NCBI GenBank assembly: GCA_964409535.1
Contig: CAYPDQ010000008.1
Coordinates: forward strand, 1 to 35,893
Source: JBBUAX01 sp964409535
GTDB taxonomy: Bacteria; Patescibacteriota; Minisyncoccia; UBA6257; 2-01-FULL-56-20
DNA: 35,893 nucleotides
Reading direction: 5' to 3'
The translations under genes were made by a program, and so were the position numbers. This document shows positions 35,510 to 35,893 of this stretch, piece by piece. The notes beneath the pieces are model-generated. The model was given only the letters and a program-made list of their open reading frames with translations, made no database searches and was not told the DNA's origin. The stretch's first letter is position 1; the number at the start of each line of letters is the position of its first letter.

Positions 35510-35826
35510 TGTTTTGGCGCCTCGTAGAGCACAACCGAGTTTTCAAGCGCATTCATCAGGAACGGATTTTCGTTTTCTTTCATGTACTCAAACTCCCGCG
35601 GGGTGTAAACGAATACATCGGCGTGCACCGGAAAATCCGGCGCTTCAACCAGCCGGCGCATAAACGGCTGGCTGGTTTCTTTGACAATAATAAGATCAAG
35701 ATCGCTGTATTCATCCGCATCACCTCTCGCCTGCGACCCGAATAAAATTATCTTCTCCACCGGTCCGTACTCCTTGAGGATTTTTCCCTTTATTTCTTCC
35801 GGTCTCAAAGCGATCTTTCCCGACAT
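35506..35826 (-). CDS. MNT-domain nucleotidyltransferase antitoxin
   Basis: 106 residues. IILFGSQARGDADEYSDLDLIIV holds the minimal nucleotidyltransferase site: GSxxxG and the DxD carboxylates, with a third Asp in HADVFVYTP. MntA-type proteins add AMP to their partner HEPN toxin. It is the first gene of the pair, so antitoxin is made first. It has its own promoter with the -10 seven bases before the ATG. Confidence 0.88.
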   Translation of the reverse strand: MSGKIALRPEEIKGKILKEYGPVEKIILFGSQARGDADEYSDLDLIIVKETSQPFMRRLVEAPDFPVHADVFVYTPREFEYMKENENPFLMNALENSVVLYEAPKQ

Positions 35827-35833
35827 GCTTTAG

Positions 35834-35861
35834 ATTATACGCGGAATAACGCTCCGCGCAA
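35834..35861 (-). promoter_or_regulatory. MNT/HEPN promoter with operator-like palindrome
   Basis: -35 TTGCGC (35861-35856), 16-base spacer, -10 TATAAT (35839-35834) on the minus strand. CGCGGA-N7-TCCGCG (35840-35858) fills the spacer, where a bound repressor would block RNA polymerase. The -10 ends seven bases before the ATG. Confidence 0.6.
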
Positions 35862-35893
35862 CCTTTTTGAGCATCCAAAAATTCCAAGGGCCC

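Overview
The window looks like chromosomal core sequence from a member of the Candidate Phyla Radiation (Patescibacteria, probably a Parcubacteria-like lineage). Evidence: the ribosomal protein cluster runs rpsE then rplO with no rpmD (uL30), a known hallmark of this radiation. Genes are densely packed with 1-8 bp overlaps, the Mur ligase carries an N-terminal membrane anchor, and many small families are typical of these genomes. No phage, CRISPR array or intact insertion sequence was seen.

Layout. (1) 0-7.6 kb: a GT39-like membrane glycosyltransferase with three in-frame repeat insertions and a D-Ala-D-Ala ligase on +; convergent to them a MurF-like ligase, an alpha/beta hydrolase, bL21, a small membrane protein, a GalT-like uridylyltransferase, a YvcK-like protein and tRNA-Val. 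(2) 7.6-10.2 kb: rplL-rplJ with an L10 leader RNA, a HAD phosphatase, a KGG stress protein, rpmG-tRNA-Trp and tRNA-Thr(GGT). (3) 10.2-13.2 kb: an accessory segment between two tRNA-Thr genes, with a methyltransferase, large palindromes, an ABC-F ATPase and a probable serine-recombinase remnant. (4) 13.3-17.9 kb: dnaE, a small nucleotidyltransferase and an unknown single-gene cistron with a consensus promoter. (5) 17.9-34.95 kb: one long minus-strand block reading tuf, rpsJ, rplC-D-W-B, rpsS, rplV, rpsC, rplP, rpmC, rpsQ, rplN-X-E, rpsN, rpsH, rplF-R, rpsE, rplO, secY, adk, cmk-like, map, a GT2 enzyme, greA, lysS. (6) 35.1-35.8 kb: a MNT/HEPN toxin-antitoxin pair.

The most unusual content lies between the ribosomal protein genes. 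Every gap of more than about 20 bases between them, except the rpsJ-rplC leader, is filled by a short structured repeat running from the stop codon of one gene to the start codon of the next. One family (three copies, about 117 bp) has a covarying 14-bp terminal helix, a conserved GAAA-capped hairpin and 5-bp flanking direct repeats. Removing an element and one repeat copy restores an overlapping stop/start junction in all three cases. A second family (four copies plus one variant) is AT-rich around a small central hairpin. All copies of each family lie in the same orientation relative to transcription. They could be miniature mobile elements that fold so as to keep translational coupling, or a structured RNA family acting on translation.

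Other regulatory content read from the sequence: an L10 leader with possible attenuator, a structured rpsJ-rplC leader with terminator, several clear sigma-70-type promoters, at least three promoters whose -10 lies 6-7 bases before an ATG (leaderless mRNAs), and a palindrome filling the spacer of the MNT/HEPN promoter. All assignments rest on reading the sequence and knowledge of families; no database search was possible.
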